DNA of 33,988 bases from RGIG995 sp045652445. Its GTDB lineage: Bacteria; Bacillota; Clostridia; Oscillospirales; UBA644. Shown here in pieces: positions 7,833 to 14,773 of the stretch. The stretch covers positions 1 through 33,988 of the forward strand of contig JAZRUJ010000007.1 of the NCBI GenBank assembly GCA_045652445.1, read 5' to 3'. The first letter of the stretch is position 1; each line of letters opens with the position of its first letter. The notes beneath the pieces were generated by a model. That model was not told where the DNA came from and did no database searches. It saw only the letters and a list, made by a program, of their open reading frames with translations. A program made the position numbers and the translations under genes.

Positions 7833-8519
7833 ATGCGATTGGACGCCGCCTGTGCGTTAGGAACGGGAAAAGGCAGAAAAGAATGCCGGGACGCCATCCG
7901 GAAAGGGCTTGTGACCGTGGGCGGTTCCGTGGTAAAAAAAACCGACGCTTTCGTGTCGGAAAAAGATCAAGTCACTTTTGCCGGCGAGCCCCTGGATTTA
8001 CGGGAACATCTGTATTTTATGCTCCACAAACCCGCCGGAACGGTCAGTACCACGGAAGATATTCCCGAAAGCGTTTTGAAGCTGTTTGACGAAAAATACC
8101 GCAAACGTCTTTTTTGTGTGGGGCGGTTGGATAAAGATACCACCGGGCTTCTGTTTTTGACCGACGACGGAGCGTTTGACCATCGTTTGATGTCCCCCAA
8201 GCATCATGCGGAAAAAGTATACGAAGTGACTCTTGCCTTTCCGCTTTCTCCCTCAGATCTTTCCAAAATGGAGCCGGGCATGACTCTGGAAAACGGGGAG
8301 ACAACCCTTCCTTGCCGGGTTGAAAAACAATCGGATACCCAATGCATCATTACCTTGAGAGAGGGAAAATACCATCAGGTAAAGCGGATGTTTGCCGCGG
8401 TGGGAAATCGGGTGGTGGGGTTGCATCGCCGTTCCATTGGCGGCGTTTCCTTAGATGAAGGGCTTCTACCGGGACAGTATCGGGAACTGACCGAAGAAGA
8501 AGTATCCAAGCTCTCTTAA
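7833..8519 (+). CDS. rsuA: 16S rRNA pseudouridine synthase, RsuA family
   Basis: 228 residues. An N-terminal S4-like RNA-binding domain (about residues 1-50) precedes the RsuA/RluB catalytic domain. The key block GRLDKDTTGLLFLTDDG (about 97-113) carries the catalytic aspartate in GRLDKDT. Later family blocks are HAEKVYEV, YHQVKRMFAAVGNRV and LHRRSIGG. The RsuA group makes pseudouridine in the small-subunit rRNA (position 516 in E. coli); the related RluB/E/F group acts elsewhere, so the substrate is inferred. The ATG follows GGGGAG. It has its own promoter and terminator, so it is probably monocistronic. Confidence 0.88.
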   Translation: MRLDAACALGTGKGRKECRDAIRKGLVTVGGSVVKKTDAFVSEKDQVTFAGEPLDLREHLYFMLHKPAGTVSTTEDIPESVLKLFDEKYRKRLFCVGRLDKDTTGLLFLTDDGAFDHRLMSPKHHAEKVYEVTLAFPLSPSDLSKMEPGMTLENGETTLPCRVEKQSDTQCIITLREGKYHQVKRMFAAVGNRVVGLHRRSIGGVSLDEGLLPGQYRELTEEEVSKLS

Positions 8520-8537
8520 TCAAATTAAAAAGTTTTC

Positions 8538-8566
8538 AAGACCTTCCTCCGGGGAGGTCTTTTTTC
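8538..8566 (+). terminator. Terminator after rsuA
   Basis: AAGACCT (8538-8544) pairs with AGGTCTT (8555-8561) around a C/G-rich apex, followed by a T-run ending at 8565. Confidence 0.85.
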
Positions 8567-8571
8567 TGTAG

Positions 8572-8604
8572 TCGCTCCGATATACTGTATCAGGAAAGGA
8601 GCGA
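8572..8604 (+). promoter_or_regulatory. Hairpin that includes the ribosome site of the DapF-like gene
   Basis: TCGCTCC (8572-8578) is complementary to GGAGCGA (8598-8604), and inside it GATA (8579-8582) can pair with TATC (8588-8591). The right arm contains the GGAG ribosome site of the gene starting at 8610. A TATACT at 8581-8586 could alternatively be a -10 element, with only a poor -35. So this may be a translation-control hairpin, an operator, or chance. Confidence 0.35.
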
Positions 8605-8609
8605 TTTGT

Positions 8610-9368
8610 ATGGTGACAAAGCAGGGAGTTTTGGTGCATACCTGTACCGGCGACGTTCTGTTTGGAGAACGATCCGAAAATTATACCGGATTTTCCGGGG
8701 TTTTGTGGGAAGAAGAGCGTGGGTTTTTCCTTCGGGCATATGATTCTTCCGGGGAGATCCGTCCTCCGGCGGAAGTTTTGTGCGGTGCGGGAAAAATGCT
8801 TTGGGATCAAGGAGTTCGAGAGTGTCCGGTGACGGTGGTCTCTCCCTTTGCGGAGGAAGAATATCGCCTGTTGACTTCTTCTTGTGCCGATCGGATCACC
8901 GGAGTAACGTTTCAAGTCGGAAAAGCAGATTTTATGCCGAAAAATATACCGTTACGGTTTGAAAAATCCATTATAAACGACAAAATTTGTCTTCCGGAGC
9001 AGCGGCCCTTTCGGTTAACGGCGTTGGGGTTTTCCGACCCGTACGGAGTCATCTTCGTGGACACGGTGGGGGATTGTTCTTTGCTGGAACAAGGGAAAAA
9101 GATCAGCTCCATGAAAGTGTTTCCCCAGGGGGCGGAAATTTTGTTTGCCTATTTGCGATCGGAAAAAGAATTACATCTGCGGGCATATCATCGTAATGGC
9201 AGTTTTTCGGTGCGGGGGAACGACGTTTGTGCCGCCTTGGCAGCAGCGGTTGCTACGGGGCGTTGTCTCCCCAATACGGCGGTGACAGTACCCCTTGCCC
9301 AAGGGGACCTGCGTGCCGTCTGCACCAAAGACTGGGAACTGTTTTTGACCATGCCGATTCTTTCTTGA
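8610..9368 (+). CDS. Diaminopimelate-epimerase-fold protein lacking one catalytic cysteine
   Basis: 252 residues, a little shorter than DapF (about 270-280). Two half-domains are recognisable. In the first, SSGEIRPPAEVLCGAG lines up with the DapF segment around its first catalytic cysteine (MCGNG), keeping Cys58. In the second, NGSFSVRGNDVCAALAAA lines up with the DapF block ACGTGACAA. There the catalytic cysteine is Arg202, while the non-catalytic second cysteine is kept as Cys207. The tail TVPLAQGDLRA matches the DapF strand around PGGDL. DapF interconverts LL- and meso-diaminopimelate using two cysteines, so this protein is probably not a normal epimerase. I cannot assign a function. It lies between two promoters as a single gene. 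Confidence 0.6.
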   Translation: MVTKQGVLVHTCTGDVLFGERSENYTGFSGVLWEEERGFFLRAYDSSGEIRPPAEVLCGAGKMLWDQGVRECPVTVVSPFAEEEYRLLTSSCADRITGVTFQVGKADFMPKNIPLRFEKSIINDKICLPEQRPFRLTALGFSDPYGVIFVDTVGDCSLLEQGKKISSMKVFPQGAEILFAYLRSEKELHLRAYHRNGSFSVRGNDVCAALAAAVATGRCLPNTAVTVPLAQGDLRAVCTKDWELFLTMPILS

Positions 9369-9393
9369 CTTTTTTGATAAGATATGGTACAAT
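9365..9393 (+). promoter_or_regulatory. SigA-type promoter of the dusB/HAD pair
   Basis: TTGACT (9365-9370), a 17-base spacer and TACAAT (9388-9393). The -35 overlaps the stop codon of the DapF-like gene. Confidence 0.85.
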
Positions 9394-9422
9394 AGGAACA
9401 CCAAAAAACAGGAGAAAAAAAC

Positions 9423-10406
9423 ATGGATTTTAATCAGCCGGGCAAGGTTTTCCTCGCTCCTTTGGCGGGGGTGACCGATCGGGCATTCCGTGAAATCTGC
9501 CGTCAGCAGGGGGCAGACGGGGTTTGTACCGAAATGGTAAGTGCCAAAGGGATTTGGTACAAAGATAAAAAAACCGCCGACTTGTTATATTTTGGCGAAA
9601 AAGAAGAACCTTGCGGCATTCAGTTGTTTGGTTCCGAGCCGGAAATCGTTGCCCACGGCGTCGCCCACGCTTTAACGTATAACCCTGCCTGGGTGGATCT
9701 GAATATGGGTTGTCCCGTGCCGAAAATTGTGAAAAACGGTGACGGAAGTGCTTTGATGAAAAATCCCGTTCAGGCAGAATCGGTGATTCGAGCCGCCGTA
9801 AAAGCCGCGGGGGAAACTCCCTTGACGGTGAAATTCCGCTTGGGGTTTGAGGAAGATATTTCCGTGGAATTTGCTCAAATGTGTCAGTCTTCCGGGGCTG
9901 CGGCAATCTGCCTTCATGCCCGCACCCGTTCTCAAATGTATTCGGGGAACGCGGACTGGTCAGCTATCGGTCGGGTGAAGAATGCGGTCAAAATCCCGGT
10001 AATGGGAAACGGCGATATTTTTGCTCCGGAGGATGCGGTAAAAATGTGGGAAACCACCGGGTGCGATCACGTGATGGTGGCAAGGGGTTCTTTGGGAAAT
10101 CCGTTCTTGTTTGCTCAAATCAAGCAACTGCAACAGACCGGGCGGTACGAGGAGCCTACTCCGTTCCAACGGTTGCAAATGGGGCGGAAAATTGCCGAAA
10201 AAATGCTGGAATATAAGCCGGAAGTGTTGGCCGCCGCCGAAGCGAAAAAACAGGTGGTTTGGTGCATGAAAGGGTTGCGGGACAATGCAAAATACAAAAA
10301 CCGTATTTTCGCATCCCATTCTATGGAAGAACTGTTCGCGATTCTGTGGGAATATGAAGAAAAAGTAAGGGACGAAAATGAAAAAAATAACCCATGCGAT
10401 TTTTGA
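9423..10406 (+). CDS. dusB: tRNA-dihydrouridine synthase (DusB-type)
   Basis: 327 residues of FMN-binding TIM barrel. Visible family blocks are FLAPLAGVTDRAFR near the N terminus, QLFGSEPE, the active-site strand VDLNMGCPVPKIVKNGDGSA with the catalytic cysteine in MGCP (about residue 100), KFRLGF, CLHARTRSQMYSGNADW and the phosphate-binding GNGDIF and ARGSLGNPF. Dus enzymes reduce uridines in the tRNA D-loop with NADPH. The ATG follows GGAG 8 bases upstream. The 3' end overlaps the HAD gene by 29 bases, so the two form an operon. Confidence 0.93.
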   Translation: MDFNQPGKVFLAPLAGVTDRAFREICRQQGADGVCTEMVSAKGIWYKDKKTADLLYFGEKEEPCGIQLFGSEPEIVAHGVAHALTYNPAWVDLNMGCPVPKIVKNGDGSALMKNPVQAESVIRAAVKAAGETPLTVKFRLGFEEDISVEFAQMCQSSGAAAICLHARTRSQMYSGNADWSAIGRVKNAVKIPVMGNGDIFAPEDAVKMWETTGCDHVMVARGSLGNPFLFAQIKQLQQTGRYEEPTPFQRLQMGRKIAEKMLEYKPEVLAAAEAKKQVVWCMKGLRDNAKYKNRIFASHSMEELFAILWEYEEKVRDENEKNNPCDF

Positions 10407-11025
10407 TTTTGACGGTACCATCGGCGATTCTCAATGGGTTTGGGCGGAAATCATTCCCCGAATCTTTCTCCGCTGGGGATACGACGTGACGGAAGAAGAT
10501 TTTGCTGCTTATAAAGCACTTCCCCCCTTGGAAAAGGTTCCCTATTTCTTGAAAAAATTTTCCTTGTCTTCAGAGCATAGGCCGACCCTGGACGATTATA
10601 CCGAATGTATTGCAGAATATTATCGCACCGACAACACCTTAAAGCCGGGGGTAAAAGAATTTTTAGATTACCTAAAGGAGAACGGGGTTTCCCTTTCGGT
10701 CTTTTCCGCCACCCGGTCGGAAGCGGTGAAAGAAGGGCTTGCGGCGTTGGGCGTGGAATCTTATTTTGACCGGGTGTTTTCTACCCGGGATATAGGCATC
10801 GGGAAAGACAATCCGGATTCCTTTCGGTATTGTTGTGACGTGATGGGTGTTTCTCCCGAAAATTGCCTGATGGTGGAAGATTTTCTGCCCAGCATGAAAA
10901 CCGCAAAATCCTTGGGAATGACGGTTTATGCCATTTATGATAAGACTTCCGAACAGGTTCAGGCAGAGATTCGCCAGGTGGCGGACCGTTACGCGGCGGT
11001 ATCCATGTGTGAATTTTTTGATTAA
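10378..11025 (+). CDS. HAD-superfamily phosphatase
   Basis: 215 residues. HAD motif I is IFDFDGTIGDS (about residues 8-18; nucleophile Asp10 and acid Asp12), with a small helical cap after it. Motif II is the serine in VFSATRSE, motif III the lysine in GKDNPDS, and motif IV VEDFLPSMKTAKSLGM. This is the phosphoglycolate-phosphatase-like subfamily, which acts on small phosphorylated metabolites; the substrate cannot be read from sequence. It starts inside the dusB-type gene and ends at a strong terminator. Confidence 0.87.
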   Translation: MKKITHAIFDFDGTIGDSQWVWAEIIPRIFLRWGYDVTEEDFAAYKALPPLEKVPYFLKKFSLSSEHRPTLDDYTECIAEYYRTDNTLKPGVKEFLDYLKENGVSLSVFSATRSEAVKEGLAALGVESYFDRVFSTRDIGIGKDNPDSFRYCCDVMGVSPENCLMVEDFLPSMKTAKSLGMTVYAIYDKTSEQVQAEIRQVADRYAAVSMCEFFD

Positions 11026-11075
11026 AAAAACAGAAAGATCCGGCTTGTCGTTTCCGATGAGCCGGTTCTTTTCTG
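11023..11075. terminator. Bidirectional terminator between the HAD gene and the 60-residue gene
   Basis: Arms 11031-11045 (CAGAAAGATCCGGCT) and 11060-11075 pair with a small bulge around a 14-base loop. An A-run lies on the left (a T-run for the minus strand) and T-rich sequence is in the right arm. It serves both the plus-strand HAD gene and the minus-strand small gene. Confidence 0.75.
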
Positions 11076-11090
11076 TCATTCTTCGTTTTT

Positions 11091-11273
11091 TTACAAATCG
11101 TCGACGTCCTGGACCGGGGGTTCCCCCTCTCGCGTGACGCCGGTGTAGCTGCCGTTCACATCGGACCGAATCCTGTCATCACGGGTTGTTCGGAAAGAAC
11201 GGGCCAGCTCTATGGGATCAACGGGTTTGCGACGGTCGTTCGACCTCGCCGAAGAATTTTTTTTCTGTTCCAT
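11091..11273 (-). CDS. Small protein of unknown function downstream of sigF
   Basis: 60 residues from the ATG at 11271-11273, which follows GGTGAT. The protein is basic and polar at first (MEQKKNSSARSNDRRKP) and ends in a distinctive acidic tail, GSYTGVTREGEPPVQDVDDL. Similar short GSYTG...PVQDADDL tails occur, to my recollection, in conserved hypothetical proteins of Clostridia, which supports a real gene. It has no membrane segment or signal peptide. It lies between sigF and a terminator usable on this strand, and its leader contains an inverted repeat. The spoIIA context suggests sporulation; the function is unknown. Confidence 0.65.
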   Translation of the reverse strand: MEQKKNSSARSNDRRKPVDPIELARSFRTTRDDRIRSDVNGSYTGVTREGEPPVQDVDDL

Positions 11274-11287
11274 TCGTATCACCAAGC

Positions 11288-11310
11288 ATAGTATGACCCT
11301 ACCATACTAT
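11288..11310. repeat. 8-bp perfect inverted repeat upstream of the 60-residue gene
   Basis: ATAGTATG (11288-11295) and CATACTAT (11303-11310) are separated by 7 bases. No T-run follows on the minus strand, so it is not the sigF terminator. On that strand the CATACTA overlapping the second arm resembles the -10 of SigF/SigG promoters (CATnnTA), with only a weak -35. It could be an operator, a promoter element, or an mRNA hairpin 14 bases before the start codon. Confidence 0.5.
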
Positions 11311-11336
11311 AATATAGCGGAACTTTTTTCCAATGG

Positions 11337-12047
11337 TTAAGTTTCAAAATTTTGCCGTAACGCCAGTAAAATTTTTTTCTCTTTTCGGGAAACTTGTACT
11401 TGCGTCAGACCCAAAGCCTCTGCCGTCTGTTGTTGGGTTCGGGAATAAAAATATCGAAACGTAATAATCTTCCGTTCCAGGGGAGGAAGATTGGAGATTC
11501 CCTCTTTTAACGCCAAAAGATCAATTTGCGGAATGGATTGAACCTCTTCGACCGTGTCCGCCAAGGACAAATTTCCCTCGTCTCCCACGGGGGATTCCAG
11601 GGAAACCGGCTTTGCGGTGCCTTCCATGGCTTGTAAAATTTCTTCCCGGGAAAGTCCGGTTTCTTCCGAAAGTTGAGACAGGGTGGGAGATTCTCCCCGA
11701 ATCGAAATCCATTGTTGTTCTGCCCGGCGAAGACGGAGATAATTTTCTTTGACGGTGCGGCTGACCTTGATGGGGCTGTCGTCCCGTAAAAACCGTCGGA
11801 TTTCTCCCAAGATCACCGGCACGGCATAGGTGGAAAAGCAAACGCCCCGATCGGCGTCAAAATTTCGCACGGCACGAAGTAATCCCATCATGCCCACCTG
11901 GTACAGATCTTCAAAATCCTGTCCGCTGGATAAAAACCGCCCCGCTAAAGACGTCACCAGACGGGCGTGTCGGTTCAAAAGCCTTGCCTCGGTTTGGTCG
12001 GAGGTTTCTCCCGGCAGGGGGGAACAGTCAAAGGTCGTTTCGTTCAT
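11337..12047 (-). CDS. sigF: Forespore RNA polymerase sigma factor SigF
   Basis: 236 residues. Sigma region 2 is visible as DLYQVGMMGLLRAVRNFD and FSTYAVPVILGEIRRFLRDD. Region 3 runs through TVKENYLRLRRAEQQ, and region 4 ends with the helix-turn-helix RTQQQTAEALGLTQVQVSRK (about residues 203-222). Its position after spoIIAA and spoIIAB identifies it as SigF, the first forespore sigma factor, held inactive by SpoIIAB. The ATG overlaps the end of spoIIAB by 20 bases, implying translational coupling that matches the amounts of sigma and anti-sigma. Confidence 0.95.
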   Translation of the reverse strand: MNETTFDCSPLPGETSDQTEARLLNRHARLVTSLAGRFLSSGQDFEDLYQVGMMGLLRAVRNFDADRGVCFSTYAVPVILGEIRRFLRDDSPIKVSRTVKENYLRLRRAEQQWISIRGESPTLSQLSEETGLSREEILQAMEGTAKPVSLESPVGDEGNLSLADTVEEVQSIPQIDLLALKEGISNLPPLERKIITFRYFYSRTQQQTAEALGLTQVQVSRKEKKILLALRQNFET

Positions 12048-12474
12048 GACGTCCGCCTATGTACTTGTCCATCACCACCGTGGTTCCTTTCCCGGGAAGG
12101 GAGCGAACCCGAATGTGGTCACTAAACCCTTGCATGATGGAAAAACCCATGCCTGCCCGATCGTCGTTTCCGGTGGTAAAGCAGGGTGTCATGGCTTTGG
12201 GAATGTCGGTAATCCCCCGTCCTTTATCCCGGACGGTGATTCGGATCTTGTTTCCCGCAAAAATTTGCACTTTTAGTCGCACCGTTCCGGGCTTGTCTCC
12301 ATAGCCGTGAACGATGCAGTTGGTCACCGCTTCGGAAACGATGGTTTTGATTTCCGCAATTTCTTGCAGCGTAGGATCTAATTGGGACAAAAACGCCGCC
12401 GCTGTGACCCGGGCAAAACTTTCGTTGACCGATCGGGCGACGAAGACCAGCGTCATTTGATTTAATTCTTTCAT
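12028..12474 (-). CDS. spoIIAB: Anti-sigma F factor and serine kinase SpoIIAB
   Basis: 148 residues of GHKL-type ATPase. The N box is EIKTIVSEAVTNCIVHGYGD, the G1 box VRDKGRGI and the G2-like region DDRAGMGFSIMQGFSD. SpoIIAB binds SigF and also phosphorylates SpoIIAA. Length and motifs are normal. An AAAGGA site lies about 11 bases before the ATG, a slightly long spacing. It is the second gene of the operon, 61 bases after spoIIAA. Confidence 0.96.
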   Translation of the reverse strand: MKELNQMTLVFVARSVNESFARVTAAAFLSQLDPTLQEIAEIKTIVSEAVTNCIVHGYGDKPGTVRLKVQIFAGNKIRITVRDKGRGITDIPKAMTPCFTTGNDDRAGMGFSIMQGFSDHIRVRSLPGKGTTVVMDKYIGGRHERNDL

Positions 12475-12535
12475 ATTATAATATCATTCCTTTCCGGTTC
12501 AGTATTCCCCAAACTTCGGCAAATTATTCCAAAAA

Positions 12536-12838
12536 TTAACTGATTTTGACGATTCGCTTCAAATCTGCCATCTCAAAAATATGGGCAACGTTTCCCGGAA
12601 GGTCGGTCAATTCTACTTCGCCACCCAAAGAATGCATCAGCCGATACCGCCCTAGCACCACCGCAATTCCGCTGCTGTCACAAAAATCCACCTTGGAAAA
12701 ATTCAAAATTAAGCAAAGCGGAGAGTGTTTTTTTATTAACTCATCAATTTCCATTCTTAAATTTGTGGCGGTGTGATGGTCGATCTCTCCTATAATTGAT
12801 ACGTTCAAAATCCGTTCTTGCACGTCGTACGTTATCAT
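12536..12838 (-). CDS. spoIIAA: Anti-anti-sigma factor SpoIIAA
   Basis: 100-residue STAS-domain protein. The phosphorylated serine is in VDFCDSSGIAVVLGR (about residues 50-64), preceded by the typical strand LCLILNFSKV. Unphosphorylated SpoIIAA releases SigF from SpoIIAB. The ATG follows a GGTGA ribosome site. Transcription would be expected from a SigH promoter. The region 12839-12936 contains an AGAGGATAT but no convincing -10 at the right spacing, so I do not call one. A small inverted repeat (CATTCG 12874-12879, CGAATG 12888-12893) lies upstream. Confidence 0.96.
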   Translation of the reverse strand: MITYDVQERILNVSIIGEIDHHTATNLRMEIDELIKKHSPLCLILNFSKVDFCDSSGIAVVLGRYRLMHSLGGEVELTDLPGNVAHIFEMADLKRIVKIS

Positions 12839-12936
12839 TTGTTTTCACCTCTCCCTTATTGTAGTGTATTTGCCATTCGGATTCCGTCGAATGGGGGAGT
12901 GTTGTTAAATTTCACAATTAGTTCACAAATATCCTC

Positions 12937-12965
12937 TTGACAACCTGTATAAAATTTGATATAAT
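12937..12965 (+). promoter_or_regulatory. Consensus SigA promoter of the reverse rubrerythrin gene
   Basis: A perfect TTGACA (12937-12942), a 17-base spacer and a perfect TATAAT (12960-12965), predicting strong expression. About 50-60 bases of leader follow. Confidence 0.92.
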
Positions 12966-13036
12966 AGACTCAAAGGAATAAGAATCATTCCTAAAAATGA
13001 AAATGAACAATCAGTCAATTATGGAGGTATTTGATT

Positions 13037-13624
13037 ATGAAAAAGTTTGTATGTGGTGTTTGCGGTTACGTTCATGAAGGGGATGCAGCTCCCGAAAAAT
13101 GCCCGGTGTGCAAAGTTCCTGCTGATAAATTTAAGGTTATGGAAGCCGGTGCCAAGTTGGCAGCAGAACATGAATACGGTGTTTATGGCAAAACCGTAAA
13201 GAACAATCCCGACATCAGCGAAGAAGATAAAAAATTCATCTTTGAACAGTTGATGGCAAACTTTAACGGGGAATGTGCCGAAGTCGGTATGTACCTGTGC
13301 ATGGCTCGTATCGCTCATCGGGAAGGCTATCCCGAAGTGGGTCTGTACTGGGAAAAGGCTGCTTATGAAGAAGCCGAACACGCCGCTAAATTTGCGGAAC
13401 TTCTGGGGGAAGACCTGGAACCCAACATGAAGGCTACCACCAAAGATAACCTGAAGTGGAGAGTTGACTGCGAATACGGTGCCACCGCCGGCAAATTCGA
13501 CCTTGCCGCTTGTGCCAAAAAGAACGGCCTGGACGCTATTCACGACACCGTCCACGAAATGGCCCGCGACGAGGCTCGCCACGGCAGAGGCTTGGAAGGT
13601 CTCTTGAACCGGTACTTTAAATAA
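13037..13624 (+). CDS. Reverse rubrerythrin (NADH peroxidase component)
   Basis: 195 residues from the ATG 8 bases after GGAGGT; the TTG at 13031 is less likely. The rubredoxin-like iron site is N-terminal (CGVCGYVHEGDAAPEKCPVC, about residues 6-25). The diiron ferritin-like domain follows, with NGECAEVGMYLCMARIA, AAYEEAEHAAKFAELLGE and VHEMARDEARHGR. This order is the reverse of classical rubrerythrin and fits the clostridial H2O2/O2-scavenging reverse rubrerythrins. The last 46 bases recur at 15567-15612, which marks this gene's 3' end as an insertion target. The protein end itself is intact. Confidence 0.93.
   Translation: MKKFVCGVCGYVHEGDAAPEKCPVCKVPADKFKVMEAGAKLAAEHEYGVYGKTVKNNPDISEEDKKFIFEQLMANFNGECAEVGMYLCMARIAHREGYPEVGLYWEKAAYEEAEHAAKFAELLGEDLEPNMKATTKDNLKWRVDCEYGATAGKFDLAACAKKNGLDAIHDTVHEMARDEARHGRGLEGLLNRYFK
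13579..13624 (+). repeat. Left 46-base direct repeat (end of the rubrerythrin gene)
   Basis: It matches 15567-15612 at 45 of 46 positions. The only difference is T at 13618 against C at 15606, synonymous in the phenylalanine codon. It includes the stop codon. Sequences just outside the two copies are unrelated. Confidence 0.95.
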
Positions 13625-13674
13625 GTATTCGTGGCAAACTTCTTTATAATTAAGGAATACGTTACTGGCGTATT

Positions 13675-13716
13675 AAAAGGTATGCAGAAAATTACTGCAT
13701 GCCTTTTAACTTTTTT
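13675..13716 (+). terminator. Terminator replacing the native rubrerythrin terminator
   Basis: A 13-pair stem with one G-U (arms 13675-13687 and 13695-13707, 7-base loop) is followed by a T-rich tail (13711-13716). It lies inside the inserted segment. Just upstream, AATACG (13656-13661) and CGTATT (13669-13674) form another small inverted repeat. Confidence 0.85.
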
Positions 13717-13739
13717 GCATTAAATCTATGTGTTATATA

Positions 13740-13768
13740 TTGATTTCTTGATAAAAATGTGGTAAAAT
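13740..13768 (+). promoter_or_regulatory. Promoter of the restriction-modification operon
   Basis: TTGATT (13740-13745), a 17-base spacer and TAAAAT (13763-13768), with an AAGGAG ribosome site at 13797-13802. No controller-protein gene or obvious C-box is present. Confidence 0.75.
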
Positions 13769-13812
13769 AAAAATGAATTGTTGTATTTAGTGTAGCAAGG
13801 AGATATCATATT

Positions 13813-14760
13813 ATGAAGTTTATGGATTTTTGTGCTGGCATAGGTGGGGGAAGATTAGGGCTTGAAAAGAACAATCTTGAATGCGTAGCACATAGTGAAA
13901 TAGATATGATACCCAATTATACATATAGATTGTTTTTCGGCGAAGAAGAAAAAAATTATGGGGATCTAATGTGTATAGATACCAAAACGCTTCCGGATTT
14001 TGATATTTTAATAGGAGGTTTTCCTTGTCAAACATTCAGTATTTTGGGGAAAAGAGCAGGCTTTGAAGATTGTAGAGGTCTAATTATTTATGGACTTATC
14101 AAAATTTTAGTAGAGAAGGACATCCCTTACTTTATTTTAGAAAATGTAAAGGGGTTAGTTAATCATAATAAAGGTGAAACATTAAAGGTTATATTAAAAG
14201 AACTTTCTAGTGTTGGTTATCACGTTGAATGTAAAGTTCTCAATTCTGAAAATTATGGAGTTCCGCAATCACGGGAAAGAATATATTTTGTGGGAATAAA
14301 AAAGGACCTTATGAAAAAACCGTTTGAATGGCCCAAAGAGGAAGAAACTCCAAAGATACAAGATTACTTAATAGATACTGATAATGATATTTTGGATTTT
14401 GATAATTTTACTTGGCAGAAATACATAAACAACAAATATAATAAAGGTAAATTCGATTTTAAAGAGCTACTAAAAGAAGATTATTTGGTATTAGATTGGA
14501 GACAAAGTGATTTAAGGTTGTATCGGGGTGGGGTCCCAACACTAAGAACTGGAAGACATGGAATATTATATGTAAAGAATGGTAAATTGAAAAAGTTGAG
14601 CGGTTATGAGGCATTGCTCTTGCAAGGGTTTCCCAAAGAGTTCGCAGAAAAGGCAAAAAATGCAAAAATAAGTAGCAATAAATTATTGTCACAGGCAGGG
14701 AATGCTATGACGGTTTCTGTTATAAGTGCCATAGGGAAATCACTCTTGGAGTGCATATAA
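13813..14760 (+). CDS. DNA (cytosine-5) methyltransferase, predicted GCGC specificity
   Basis: 315 residues. C5-methyltransferase motifs appear in order: I (FCAGIGGGRLGL, residues 6-17), IV with the catalytic cysteine (GGFPCQTFS, Cys72), VI (ENV, about 125-127), VIII (PQSRERIYFVG), the short target-recognition region, and IX-X (SQAGNAMTVSVI near the end). The segment VPTLRTGRHGILYV lies before the KLSGYEALLLQGFP block. This enzyme methylates C5 of cytosine and protects host DNA. Specificity is inferred from the partner endonuclease, not read from the recognition region. The gene has its own promoter and an AAGGAG site overlapping its stop codon serves the next gene. Confidence 0.93.
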   Translation: MKFMDFCAGIGGGRLGLEKNNLECVAHSEIDMIPNYTYRLFFGEEEKNYGDLMCIDTKTLPDFDILIGGFPCQTFSILGKRAGFEDCRGLIIYGLIKILVEKDIPYFILENVKGLVNHNKGETLKVILKELSSVGYHVECKVLNSENYGVPQSRERIYFVGIKKDLMKKPFEWPKEEETPKIQDYLIDTDNDILDFDNFTWQKYINNKYNKGKFDFKELLKEDYLVLDWRQSDLRLYRGGVPTLRTGRHGILYVKNGKLKKLSGYEALLLQGFPKEFAEKAKNAKISSNKLLSQAGNAMTVSVISAIGKSLLECI

Positions 14761-14773
14761 GGAGATTTGGAAA

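Noticed and set aside
12839..12936. SigH promoter for spoIIAA
   Set aside because: An AGAGGATAT is present on the minus strand, but no GAAT-type -10 lies at an acceptable distance.
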